Assembly: GCF_003096035.1 (NCBI RefSeq)
Contig: NZ_CP029186.1
Coordinates: 1,253,001-1,317,000, forward strand
Source of the DNA: Flavobacterium album
GTDB taxonomy: Bacteria > Bacteroidota > Bacteroidia > Flavobacteriales > Flavobacteriaceae
DNA length: 64,000 nt
Direction: 5' to 3'
A model generated the notes under the pieces. The model was not told the origin of the DNA, did not search any database, and saw only the letters and a program-made list of their open reading frames with translations. Shown here in pieces: positions 1 to 6,877 of this stretch (within the stretch, counting starts at the first letter, position 1; each line of letters begins with the position of its first letter). The translations under genes were made by a program, and so were the position numbers.

Positions 1-251
1 ACGTATCTGTCTTCAAACAGAGAACTATAAGTGATGATGGCCGACACCCCCATACAAGGAGTATTCGCTATGATGTAAATGTATGGTACGGTATATCAAA
101 ACATTTTACGATATATAGTAATGTAGAAATTGAACCTGCCTATAATATTGCTATGCGTATAGCAGTAAAATTAAATACGGATATGCTCGACGCTACAATA
201 CCAAATGACTTTAAATGGGTTGAACTTCCCGTAAAAGATATTTCCGTTTAA
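1..251 (+). CDS. C-terminal fragment of an unknown protein
   Basis: An open frame enters from the left edge (first full codon at position 3) and runs 82 codons without a stop to TAA at 249-251. It ends in the residues WVELPVKDISV. The fragment is polar, with several aromatic residues, and has no membrane helix. It recalls a domain rich in beta strands, but I do not recognise a family. Its stop codon overlaps the end of the convergent minus-strand gene at 248-490 by 4 bp, which supports both ends as real. The 5' part lies outside the window. Confidence 0.6.
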   Translation, partial: VSVFKQRTISDDGRHPHTRSIRYDVNVWYGISKHFTIYSNVEIEPAYNIAMRIAVKLNTDMLDATIPNDFKWVELPVKDISV

Positions 252-490
252 TTTCTGCTGTTCCGTTTTATCAATTTATAAGTTGAAAAAACAATACCCA
301 GTATGCTTATAACTATGATGCCAATAAGGATATCAATTGTGAGGCACAGATCCCTGCCGGACGTTTGCGAGATGCAATCGCCGTACTCCTTCACTTCGTA
401 TTTCAGGCTTACCATAGTGTTCAGGATCCCGAAAGCACTAATGGCTATAACAGCAAGGCTGACAGCAATAGCAAGTATGTATTTACCCAT
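248..490 (-). CDS. small two-helix membrane protein
   Basis: This 80-residue protein has a hydrophobic N-terminal helix (about residues 3-25, ILAIAVSLAVIAISAFGIL) and a second helix near residues 54-72 (IGIIVISILGIVFSTYKL). A polar loop with two cysteines lies between them, and the tail is basic (KLIKRNSRN). It begins within a TAATG overlap with the upstream lipoprotein gene (490-1122), so the two are probably translationally coupled. The loop is likely extracytoplasmic and the two cysteines could form a disulphide. No family is recognised. The tight coupling and the full-length membrane pattern argue against a chance ORF. Confidence 0.6.
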   Translation of the reverse strand: MGKYILAIAVSLAVIAISAFGILNTMVSLKYEVKEYGDCISQTSGRDLCLTIDILIGIIVISILGIVFSTYKLIKRNSRN

Positions 491-1122
491 TAGTAATTTA
501 GTTTCACATTCTCTTCATAATCCCAGCCTTCCATCCACGCGATCTTCCACCTGCCATTTTCCTTAACCACCTTTATGTGGTAGTGTTCATTTTCCCAGTC
601 TTCACCAAAACCTGTCCAGTTCCAGTATAAATCGGCGGTATTGGAAATCATTTTTTCAATAACTACATTTATCTTGTCAAAATCATCTGTTGGCTGGTCC
701 TGGCACCTGCACCATGCATTGACATCAGACCCTCCAAAAGGCGGCATATCGCCCTCTTGCCATTCTGCTTTGCCATTACGCAGCAGTTCGTCCTGCTTGT
801 TGAATATGCGGGCTGTGTTGTCCACAAATTCCTTGGCAAACAATCCGCTTTTGGATAACTCTTTTTCATACAGTTTTTGGTCTGCGTGGTCATATCCTAC
901 AATCAGGCTATCTTTGGTGACAGGACTGAAACCACTTGGCCCATCCGCGATATTAAGCCATTTATACACGTTTTTTACTAGTAGTGTAATTTCATTCCTG
1001 TCCTTTTCGGCTTGTTGTACCTCAATCCCGGAATTGCGTGTTGCATTGGGTTCCGTTTCATTTTTGCAGGATATCAAAAAACCTGATAAACAAATAAGGG
1101 CTATAATTTTTAAGTGTCTCAT
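490..1122 (-). CDS. hypothetical lipoprotein
   Basis: This 210-residue protein starts with a lipoprotein signal peptide: MRHLKIIALICLSGFLISC, with lipobox LISC and Cys19 as the predicted lipidation site. It is therefore expected in the inner or outer membrane facing the periplasm. The mature part is acidic and rich in Trp and Asp (WNWTGFGEDWENEHYHIKVVKENGRWKIAWMEGW). That C-terminal beta-strand pattern recalls DUF3828/NTF2-like lipoproteins, but I cannot assign a family firmly. It lies 44 bp downstream of the HTH gene and may be the next gene of that operon. Its stop overlaps the start of the small membrane protein. Confidence 0.75.
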   Translation of the reverse strand: MRHLKIIALICLSGFLISCKNETEPNATRNSGIEVQQAEKDRNEITLLVKNVYKWLNIADGPSGFSPVTKDSLIVGYDHADQKLYEKELSKSGLFAKEFVDNTARIFNKQDELLRNGKAEWQEGDMPPFGGSDVNAWCRCQDQPTDDFDKINVVIEKMISNTADLYWNWTGFGEDWENEHYHIKVVKENGRWKIAWMEGWDYEENVKLNY

Positions 1123-1166
1123 ATCAGAATATATTACGAACCGAAAATAGCGATTTATAAATTACC

Positions 1167-1379
1167 TTATTCATTTTCAGGGATGAATTCCATAATGTCC
1201 CCGGGCTGGCATTCCAACACTTCGCATATCGCCTCAAGGGTAGAGAAGCGTATCGCTTTCGCCTTCCCGGTCTTCAGGATAGATAGGTTGGCTGTGGTAA
1301 TGCCTACCTTATCGGCCAGTTCGTTGCTGCGCATTTTGCGTTTAGCCAGCATTACGTCGAGATTGATGATAATGGGCAT
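1167..1379 (-). CDS. Cro/C1-type HTH transcriptional regulator (YozG-like)
   Basis: A 70-residue single-domain HTH protein: MPIIINLDVMLAKRKMRSNELADKVGITTANLSILKTGKAKAIRFSTLEAICEVLECQPGDIMEF. This has the typical HTH_26/YozG layout, with the recognition helix around GITTANLSILKTGKAKAI and the ending LECQPGDIMEF. Regulators of this group are commonly encoded beside DUF2975 membrane proteins, and here the gene follows three of them with a 3-nt gap. It most likely binds DNA as a dimer and may autoregulate the operon; a dyad upstream of the first gene is a candidate operator. Last of four tightly packed genes. The family call is strong and the target is inferred. Confidence 0.9.
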   Translation of the reverse strand: MPIIINLDVMLAKRKMRSNELADKVGITTANLSILKTGKAKAIRFSTLEAICEVLECQPGDIMEFIPENE

Positions 1380-1382
1380 AGG

Positions 1383-2237
1383 CTAAATGGTTAGGTCGCT
1401 TTCCTGCTGCAGCTCGTATCCGTAATTCAGTAGCTTGCTTAATACTACCAATGAAAGCCCTGTAAAAACTATGGCAAGATTTACGTCAAAGCTTATGCTC
1501 AGGGTCAGTATTTGCTGACGGCCCGGGGTTCCGGCGGTTTCCTGATAATAGGCAGCTCCGTCTATAAACTGCATTACCAGTGCTCCGGTAACAAATAGTA
1601 ATAACTGGTATACCAACAGGCAATTGCCTACTTTCCATATAGTACGGCTAAGGCTGCTGTTAAATGAAAAATCGTTTTTAAGCTTCCTGAACAGCAACGT
1701 AAGCTGAAAGAGGATAAAAATGATGCATAGCATGAACGAATAATTCCGCACAGCCAGAATGATGGCCAGCCAAATGCTTTTAGGCTTGATAGTTATGTAG
1801 GCTTCTACGGCCGCCGGCGACAGGCTGATTGTTTCTTCATTGGCATCAGCGCCTTCTCCTGTCCATATCTTTTTTGTCTGTACGGTAAAGGTTTTCGCAT
1901 AGGTTGTATCGTTTAAAACAGAATTAATTTCTGCTCTGCTAACACCTGCACAGGCGCCATCCTTTATTATAACGGAACCTGATCCGAAAGAAGAATGTTC
2001 ATCGGATGTATTTTGCTTAAAATTTATAATGCTATCGAATGTCATCACCCGCATATTAGCTGACATGTTATAGCCAGTCAAATGATTCGGATAAGGTCTA
2101 AAGTTATCCAGTTGCTTTTCCTGAAATATATCAAAGCCAACTATCATGGCGAAATATGCTGTAAAGAGCAGTAATGCCACTGCGGATACATAGTATAGCC
2201 TCGATACCAGCCTGTCTTTGCGTTGTTGTTTCTGCAT
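1383..2237 (-). CDS. DUF2975-like membrane protein (third copy of operon)
   Basis: This 284-residue protein has four predicted membrane helices (about residues 12-33, 155-180, 200-225 and 250-272). A large polar segment between helices 1 and 2 (about 35-150) probably lies outside the membrane. The C-terminus YGYELQQESDLTI matches the ending of DUF2975/YoaS-type proteins, which typically pair with YozG-like HTH proteins. The gene is longer than its two upstream paralogs because of the extra loop, which could be a sensor region (inference). It has 3-nt gaps to both neighbours. Function is unknown; the gene context suggests a membrane partner of the HTH regulator. Confidence 0.75.
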   Translation of the reverse strand: MQKQQRKDRLVSRLYYVSAVALLLFTAYFAMIVGFDIFQEKQLDNFRPYPNHLTGYNMSANMRVMTFDSIINFKQNTSDEHSSFGSGSVIIKDGACAGVSRAEINSVLNDTTYAKTFTVQTKKIWTGEGADANEETISLSPAAVEAYITIKPKSIWLAIILAVRNYSFMLCIIFILFQLTLLFRKLKNDFSFNSSLSRTIWKVGNCLLVYQLLLFVTGALVMQFIDGAAYYQETAGTPGRQQILTLSISFDVNLAIVFTGLSLVVLSKLLNYGYELQQESDLTI

Positions 2238-2240
2238 GGC

Positions 2241-2777
2241 TTATATAGTCAATTGGTTTTCCTCCTGTATGAACGCGCCACGTTCCGCCATTCCTGAAAC
2301 CAGATAGATAAACTTCCCGATAAGGTAAACTGCCAGGAACGAAGGTATTTCACGAAAGAAGATAGTAAGGTCAAAGTAGAGCATACTTCCCATGGTGCAG
2401 AACAGCAGGTATTTCGATTTGGCAAAAATGATTATAGTCGCCGCTGCCTTACGGAAAGCCTCGTCTTGTCCCGGCTCGAACATACCGCCTATTTTAATGC
2501 GGTTAAGGCTTTTATAGAAACTTCGCAGCCCTGTTACGCAATAAATGAGTAGCGCCGCATAGATAATGCAAAACGCCGACCCAAACCATTCATTATTGCG
2601 ATAGGGAGTGTTTTTGGCAAGAGGCGTAAAATAGTCGCTGAAGAATTCCTTTACCAATAAATGACCGTCCTGAACATGAAAAAATACTGCCATTGCCAAA
2701 TGAAAAATTGCGATACAGGAAGCAATTACTATTGCGAAGCGTACAGCCAACGCGATGATATTGATGTGATGTCTCAT
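2241..2777 (-). CDS. DUF2975-like membrane protein (second copy)
   Basis: This 178-residue protein has four hydrophobic segments (about residues 9-30, 64-84, 110-132 and 142-162). It ends MAERGAFIQEENQLTI, the same C-terminal signature as the two neighbouring paralogs. This is the compact DUF2975 layout: short N-terminus, four helices and an acidic tail ending LTI. It is the second gene of the operon, 3 nt after the first and 3 nt before the third. I infer a membrane protein working with the adjacent HTH regulator; the ligand or signal is unknown. Confidence 0.75.
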   Translation of the reverse strand: MRHHINIIALAVRFAIVIASCIAIFHLAMAVFFHVQDGHLLVKEFFSDYFTPLAKNTPYRNNEWFGSAFCIIYAALLIYCVTGLRSFYKSLNRIKIGGMFEPGQDEAFRKAAATIIIFAKSKYLLFCTMGSMLYFDLTIFFREIPSFLAVYLIGKFIYLVSGMAERGAFIQEENQLTI

Positions 2778-2780
2778 AAT

Positions 2781-3278
2781 TTATACAGTTAAGTCGTTAT
2801 TTTCCCTGCTGCCCTTTGCCAGTATAAATACATCCGAAAGCACTATAAAGAACAAGCCAAGCAGTACAACAAAAAAAGTATAGGTATTGAATTCGAAATT
2901 AAGGTCGCCAAACAGTATGGCATCATACAGGAACTCCGGAACTATGTCAAAGAAAAACCCGATGAGTATCGCCTTTCCGGTCTGGTCAAGAAGCGATGTG
3001 ATTTGCTCCTGAAAGAAATGCTGCTTTTTGAATTGTGTGAGTATTTTTTTAAACAGGTACAGTGCATACGCCCAAAATATGGCGACAATTATCTTAGATA
3101 CAAACACAAGATAGCCCTCGGCTCCCCAATTGACGGCTTCAATGCCATTAATTGTAAAAGGTATCTCATCTGGCATTATGATAGAAATCAGCAGGCAGGG
3201 TATTGCAAATATGATCCCTATGCAGGTGCAGATGAAAAAGATGTTGGTTAGGATTCTGAGTAATGGCAGTAGTTTCAT
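2781..3278 (-). CDS. DUF2975-like membrane protein (first copy)
   Basis: This 165-residue protein has four predicted membrane helices (about residues 8-32, 56-76, 103-121 and 133-155) and ends LAKGSRENNDLTV. That tail matches the LTI tails of the next two genes. As the promoter-proximal gene, its ATG at 3276-3278 lies 22 bp downstream of a TATATTTG -7 box on the minus strand. Length and topology fit the DUF2975 family. It shares a divergent intergenic region with bioF. Biochemical function is not known for the family; regulation through the operon's HTH protein is inferred from context. Confidence 0.75.
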   Translation of the reverse strand: MKLLPLLRILTNIFFICTCIGIIFAIPCLLISIIMPDEIPFTINGIEAVNWGAEGYLVFVSKIIVAIFWAYALYLFKKILTQFKKQHFFQEQITSLLDQTGKAILIGFFFDIVPEFLYDAILFGDLNFEFNTYTFFVVLLGLFFIVLSDVFILAKGSRENNDLTV

Positions 3279-3300
3279 GATAAGTGTAATTAGTTCGCTA

Positions 3301-3308
3301 CAAATATA
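3301..3308 (-). promoter_or_regulatory. promoter -7 box of the DUF2975-HTH operon
   Basis: On the minus strand this reads TATATTTG, a perfect match to the Bacteroidota -7 consensus TAnnTTTG. Transcription would start near 3295, giving a leader of about 17 nt before the ATG at 3278. The -33 region (about 3326-3330) is T-rich but not a clean TTTG. Confidence 0.6.
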
Positions 3309-3319
3309 AATAAATTATC

Positions 3320-3347
3320 GAAAAACAATAATTAATTGTTGTTTTTC
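3320..3347. promoter_or_regulatory. candidate operator dyad between divergent promoters
   Basis: Left arm GAAAAACAAT (3320-3329), 5-nt centre, right arm ATTGTTGTTTTTC (3335-3347). The arms pair with a single bulged G. The dyad lies upstream of both the minus-strand operon -7 box and the bioF promoter, where an autoregulating HTH protein could bind. AT-rich dyads can also arise by chance. Confidence 0.35.
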
Positions 3348-3378
3348 ATTTGAATTTGTTTTTCGCCGTCCTGTTTTC

Positions 3379-3386
3379 TACATTTG
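3379..3386 (+). promoter_or_regulatory. bioF promoter -7 box, with TTTG -33 box at 3355-3358
   Basis: TACATTTG matches TAnnTTTG, and a TTTG lies 20 bp upstream at 3355-3358, the usual Bacteroidota spacing. The expected start of transcription is about 3391-3393, right at the bioF ATG (3390). The mRNA would be leaderless or nearly so. This argues against the in-frame TTG at 3384, which is part of the -7 box. Confidence 0.7.
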
Positions 3387-3389
3387 AAT

Positions 3390-4538
3390 ATGGAAAAACT
3401 CCCCGGATCATTACAGGTAAAACTTAACGAACGTGAGCAGGCAAACGCTTTACGAAAACTATCTGCCGAAAAATGGGCATCCGATTTTTCCTCTAACGAT
3501 TACCTTGGCTTTTCTGCCAACAGGGAAATCTTTGACAGTGCCCATAATTATCTTTTAGAACACGGCTTTACGCAGAACGGGTCTACGGGGTCACGCCTTA
3601 TTTCAGGCAATCACAGGCTTTATACGATTACAGAAGATCACATTGCACAATTCCATAATGCAGCAAGCGCGCTCATCTTCAATTCGGGATATGATGCCAA
3701 CGTGGGGTTCTTTTCTTCGGTGCCCCAAAAGGGCGATATTGTGCTGTATGACGAGTATATCCATGCTTCGATACGGGATGGATTGCGGCTATCGAATGCA
3801 AGGGTATACAAATTTCCGCATAACGACTTAGCCATTCTTGAAAAGCAGGTGCAGAAATTCCGGCTAAACGATCTCAAAGGAGAAGTTTATATCGTGACCG
3901 AATCGGTTTTCTCCATGGATGGCGACAGTCCCGATCTTAACCGCCTTGTTGCTTTGGCTATAGCCAATAATTGCAGGCTTGTCATTGACGAAGCCCATGC
4001 GTTGGGTGTTTTTGGTGAAAAAGGGGAGGGGCTTATACAGCATCTTGGGTTGGAAGATAAAGTTTTTACCCGCATAGTCACTTTCGGGAAAGCCCTGGGC
4101 TGTCATGGCGCAGCAGTATTGGGTTCGCCACAACTGAAAGAATACCTGGTCAATTTTGCACGCAGCCTTATCTATACTACCGCACTACCGCCCCACAGCC
4201 TGGCCACGATTTTGATTGCTTATAAAACATTAGAAACCACTCCTGAAAGAAACAGGCTGACAGATATAATCAGTTTTTTCAGGTCGGAAGTGAATCGCCT
4301 GCAACTTCAAAGCCATTTTATCGAAAGCGCTTCAGCCATACATTGTGCCGTAATTTCCGGGAACGAAATGGTAAAAAATGTTGCATCGGTTTTACAGGAA
4401 AATGGATTTGGCGTGAAGGCCATACTGTCGCCTACAGTGCCGCAGGGTGCGGAAAGGCTCCGCATTTGCCTGCATAGTTATACTACGGAAGCTGAGATAA
4501 CAGGGATGCTGGAATTACTTAGTAAATGTTTAAATTAA
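3390..4538 (+). CDS. bioF: 8-amino-7-oxononanoate synthase
   Basis: A PLP enzyme of fold type I (alpha-oxoamine synthase family) that condenses pimeloyl-thioester with L-alanine to give 8-amino-7-oxononanoate in biotin synthesis. About 382 residues from the ATG at 3390, the usual length. Visible signatures: SNDYLGFSANREI near the N-terminus, GSTGSRLISGNH, the PLP-contacting VIDEAHALGVFGEKGEG, and the Schiff-base lysine in TFGKALGCHGA (about Lys234). An in-frame TTG two codons upstream lies inside the promoter -7 box and was rejected as the start. bioD and bioA follow in the same direction after a 1.7-kb interruption by a minus-strand permease gene, so bioF is probably transcribed alone here. 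Confidence 0.95.
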   Translation: MEKLPGSLQVKLNEREQANALRKLSAEKWASDFSSNDYLGFSANREIFDSAHNYLLEHGFTQNGSTGSRLISGNHRLYTITEDHIAQFHNAASALIFNSGYDANVGFFSSVPQKGDIVLYDEYIHASIRDGLRLSNARVYKFPHNDLAILEKQVQKFRLNDLKGEVYIVTESVFSMDGDSPDLNRLVALAIANNCRLVIDEAHALGVFGEKGEGLIQHLGLEDKVFTRIVTFGKALGCHGAAVLGSPQLKEYLVNFARSLIYTTALPPHSLATILIAYKTLETTPERNRLTDIISFFRSEVNRLQLQSHFIESASAIHCAVISGNEMVKNVASVLQENGFGVKAILSPTVPQGAERLRICLHSYTTEAEITGMLELLSKCLN

Positions 4539-4661
4539 ACATAAACCGGCAACTTAGACGTTGTGGTGGAACGCCTCAACTCCGCGTCAAATAGTAACGA
4601 CTTTTGATGAAACCTCACTGTAGAGACGTTGCATTGCAACGTCTACCATAGGACACAAATA
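4539..4661. terminator. hairpin between convergent bioF and permease genes
   Basis: The gap contains a perfect inverted repeat at 4624-4644 (AGACGTTGCA, one base, TGCAACGTCT) with extra flanking pairing. A related half-site, AGACGTTG, occurs at 4556-4563. It separates two convergent genes and probably acts as a bidirectional terminator, though it lacks a long U tract. Its sequence is of the kind repeated many times in Bacteroidota genomes (recollection, not checked). Confidence 0.5.
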
Positions 4662-5786
4662 TTAAGCATTTGCTTCGCCCTCAGCTCTGGCCACCTTCGC
4701 CTTACTTCGCCGCTCCCTGCGCCGGAACCAGTTGCTGTCCTCCTCGCCAAACAGGTAGGCATACGGCTGGGTATCGGGACTGAGTTCAAACAGTTTTTTC
4801 AGGATCGCTATCGTAGGTATAATGAGTATCATGCCCATAATGCCCCATATATACCCGCCTATAAGCAGGCCTATAAACGTTACAAGGGCATTGAGGTTCA
4901 CATTACCGCCGGTTATCTTAGGCGTAAGGAAAGCGCTTTCCAATAGCTGTATGAAGGTAAAAGCAACTACAATGGCGATGGGGTAAAAGGCGCTGTCTTT
5001 GGTAAGGAGCGCAAATGTAAAGGGCAGTATAACCCCAAGCGATGGCCCGAGGTACGGAATGATATTCAGCATTCCCGCGAACATCCCAAAGAATATGGCA
5101 TGCTCGATCCCAAGGGCAAAAAGCACCCCCGTGTTCACTACCCCAAGTATAAGCATCACTTTGCCGGAACCCAGCAGGTACGCATGCACAATTTTCCGGA
5201 TAGATGTCATTTTTTCAAGCAGCCCGTCATTGTTCTGCCTGCGGAATACTTTAGTAATAAAAATAGCCAGGTGGTCCCTGTAGATCAAAAGGAAAAAGAT
5301 AAATACCGGCAGCAGGACAATATCCGAAAGTGTGCCCAAAGTAGTAAATATAAGCTGTGTAGGGCTGGCGTCATCCGTCTGTACGATCGCCACTGCCTTT
5401 TTCATTTCGAATCCGTTGCGCATCCCCAGGTCGAATCCAAAAGTTTCGAAGCACCAGTTATTGGCGGCAATTACAAAGCCATTTAATTTGTCTGAAAGGT
5501 TGGTGCCTACATCCTGCATAAAGCCCCTTACTTCAAAATAAGCGAAAATAAATATTCCGGCTATAACGCCAATAAAAAGGAACAGGCAAATAAAAGCGCT
5601 GATGGAGCGGGGTATCTTCCGGCGTTCCAAAAAATTGCAGGACGAGGTGAGCAACATGGCAATGTAGCCCGATATAAATAGCGGCACCAGCAGTTTTTTG
5701 GCTACGATCATGAAAAACACGATAATAATGATGAGCAGGGCTATATATACAGATTTAATATAGTTTGGTACTTTTAGTGTGTCCAT
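4662..5786 (-). CDS. AI-2E family transporter (PerM/YdiK-like permease)
   Basis: A 374-residue polytopic membrane protein of the AI-2E/UPF0118 family. It has two N-terminal helices (about residues 12-60), a third near 62-88, a soluble segment (about 90-150) and further helices from about 155 to 350. Family marks are the FGMFAGMLNIIPYLGPSLGVILP stretch and the late GGYIWGIMGMILIIPTIAILKKLFE segment. Members export small molecules or ions, and substrates differ (AI-2, Na+/H+ and others), so the substrate here is open. The C-terminus is charged (RRRERRSKAKVARAEGEANA). It is monocistronic and convergent with bioF. I see no link to biotin other than position. Confidence 0.88.
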   Translation of the reverse strand: MDTLKVPNYIKSVYIALLIIIIVFFMIVAKKLLVPLFISGYIAMLLTSSCNFLERRKIPRSISAFICLFLFIGVIAGIFIFAYFEVRGFMQDVGTNLSDKLNGFVIAANNWCFETFGFDLGMRNGFEMKKAVAIVQTDDASPTQLIFTTLGTLSDIVLLPVFIFFLLIYRDHLAIFITKVFRRQNNDGLLEKMTSIRKIVHAYLLGSGKVMLILGVVNTGVLFALGIEHAIFFGMFAGMLNIIPYLGPSLGVILPFTFALLTKDSAFYPIAIVVAFTFIQLLESAFLTPKITGGNVNLNALVTFIGLLIGGYIWGIMGMILIIPTIAILKKLFELSPDTQPYAYLFGEEDSNWFRRRERRSKAKVARAEGEANA

Positions 5787-5914
5787 ATCAGTAAAAACGT
5801 GTTAAATTTCAAAGGCTTACTCTCAAAATTAAGAATTGTAAAATCACTTATTGATAATATTATATTAAAATTCAGGTGGTATGATAATAGATTTTGGGCA
5901 TGCCGGCTCCGCAA

Positions 5915-5938
5915 GCCTGCCTTTGCCGGCAGGCAGGC
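5915..5938. repeat. REP-like CCTGCC/GGCAGG palindrome, copy 1
   Basis: GCCTGCC, a short TTTG-containing spacer, then GGCAGG followed by CAGGC: a compact GC-rich hairpin in an AT-rich intergenic region. Close relatives lie at 16094-16116 and inside the broken tRNA-Leu at 48977-48992. Confidence 0.65.
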
Positions 5939-6234
5939 TATGGGGATGCCGCTTCTGTCCCTCACTTAGCGCACTGGCGAAGATGAACAGATTTTTAGAT
6001 TGAAGTTTTCGTTACCCGGAAATCCACGTTATTGACTGTTCAAAATTTATTTAACCACACAGGAACGAACATAGGGTTTATAGTTTTTATTAGTCCTAAG
6101 ATGAATATAGTTGAGCAGAGTGAAGCGAAGCTTCAGGCTCTGTGTCATTCTATTAGGCCCTATATCCGTCATTTGAGACTATGTGCCTATGTGGTTAAAA
6201 AATTAATGTCTGTAAAATTTAGACAGTTCCTTAG

Positions 6235-6242
6235 TAAATTTG
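6235..6242 (+). promoter_or_regulatory. bioD-bioA promoter -7 box
   Basis: TAAATTTG matches TAnnTTTG, 17 bp upstream of the bioD ATG (6260). The predicted transcript would start near 6249. No convincing TTTG at -33. This gives the bioDA pair its own promoter, independent of bioF. Confidence 0.55.
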
Positions 6243-6259
6243 TAATTCAAAAAACAACA

Positions 6260-6877
6260 ATGAAACTATTCATAACCGGCATAGGGACCGATGTAGGCAA
6301 GACCATCGCCTCGGCCATTATCACCGAAGCTCTTGAAGCCGACTACTGGAAACCCATACAGGCAGGCGACCTGGATAATAGCGACAGCCATAAAATAAAA
6401 CGCTATATTTCCAATCCGAAAACAACGATATTCCCCAACAGCTATGCTTTAAAGACACCGGCCAGTCCGCATCTGGCTGCTGAGCTTGACGGCATTGCCA
6501 TCAGTCTGGAAAATATAAAAGAGCCCAAAACCAAAAATCACCTTGTTGTTGAAGGTGCAGGCGGTGTTTTCGTGCCCCTGAATGCTACCAACAGTGTTAT
6601 CGACCTGATACAACCGGATTATAAAGTTATTGTGGTAAGCAGGCATTACCTCGGCAGCATCAATCATACCTTACTGACTATAGAAGCCCTTAAAAACAGA
6701 GGCATTGCCATAGCGGGAATTGTTTTTAACGGCAATGAAAATAATCCTACTGAAAGCATCATCCTGCAAAAAATAGGGGTACAAATGATAGGCAGGATAG
6801 AAGACGAACCGTATTTTGACAAGAATGTAATCCTTGAGTACGCCGATAGGTTCAGGGAAAATTTATTGAAATTATGA
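6260..6877 (+). CDS. bioD: dethiobiotin synthetase
   Basis: ATP-dependent carboxylase that closes the ureido ring of 7,8-diaminononanoate to give dethiobiotin. 205 residues from the ATG at 6260, the normal size. It begins MKLFITGIGTDVGKT, where GTDVGKT (residues 9-15) is the variant Walker A loop. KPIQAG (about 32-37) and VVEGAGGVFVPL (about 97-108) match substrate and nucleotide contacts. The frame is open further upstream, but that extension is not BioD-like and precedes the -7 box at 6235. The stop overlaps the bioA start by 4 bp (ATGA), so the two are translationally coupled. Confidence 0.95.
   Translation: MKLFITGIGTDVGKTIASAIITEALEADYWKPIQAGDLDNSDSHKIKRYISNPKTTIFPNSYALKTPASPHLAAELDGIAISLENIKEPKTKNHLVVEGAGGVFVPLNATNSVIDLIQPDYKVIVVSRHYLGSINHTLLTIEALKNRGIAIAGIVFNGNENNPTESIILQKIGVQMIGRIEDEPYFDKNVILEYADRFRENLLKL

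Larger units (their letters stand above)
5787..6259. other. intergenic region before bioD with a REP-like palindrome
   Basis: No gene is supported. The region holds the CCTGCC-type palindrome at 5915-5938 and a bioD -7 box at 6235-6242. The frame joined to bioD extends open to 6032, but the added residues (TVQNLFNHTGTNIGF...) do not resemble BioD and the dethiobiotin synthetase N-terminus begins cleanly at 6260. Confidence 0.6.

Noticed and set aside
1167..3278. Toxin-antitoxin module interpretation
   Set aside because: A small HTH protein next to membrane proteins could suggest it, but there is no toxin domain, and DUF2975-HTH pairs have a better-fitting regulatory explanation.
5774..5965. 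63-residue minus-strand ORF over the REP-like palindrome
   Set aside because: It is generated by the repeat and the permease upstream region, has no domain pattern and overlaps the permease start.
6032..6259. Longer bioD reading frame starting at 6032
   Set aside because: The added 76 residues do not look like a BioD N-terminus, and the -7 box at 6235-6242 and the clean MKLFITGIGTDVGKT start favour 6260.
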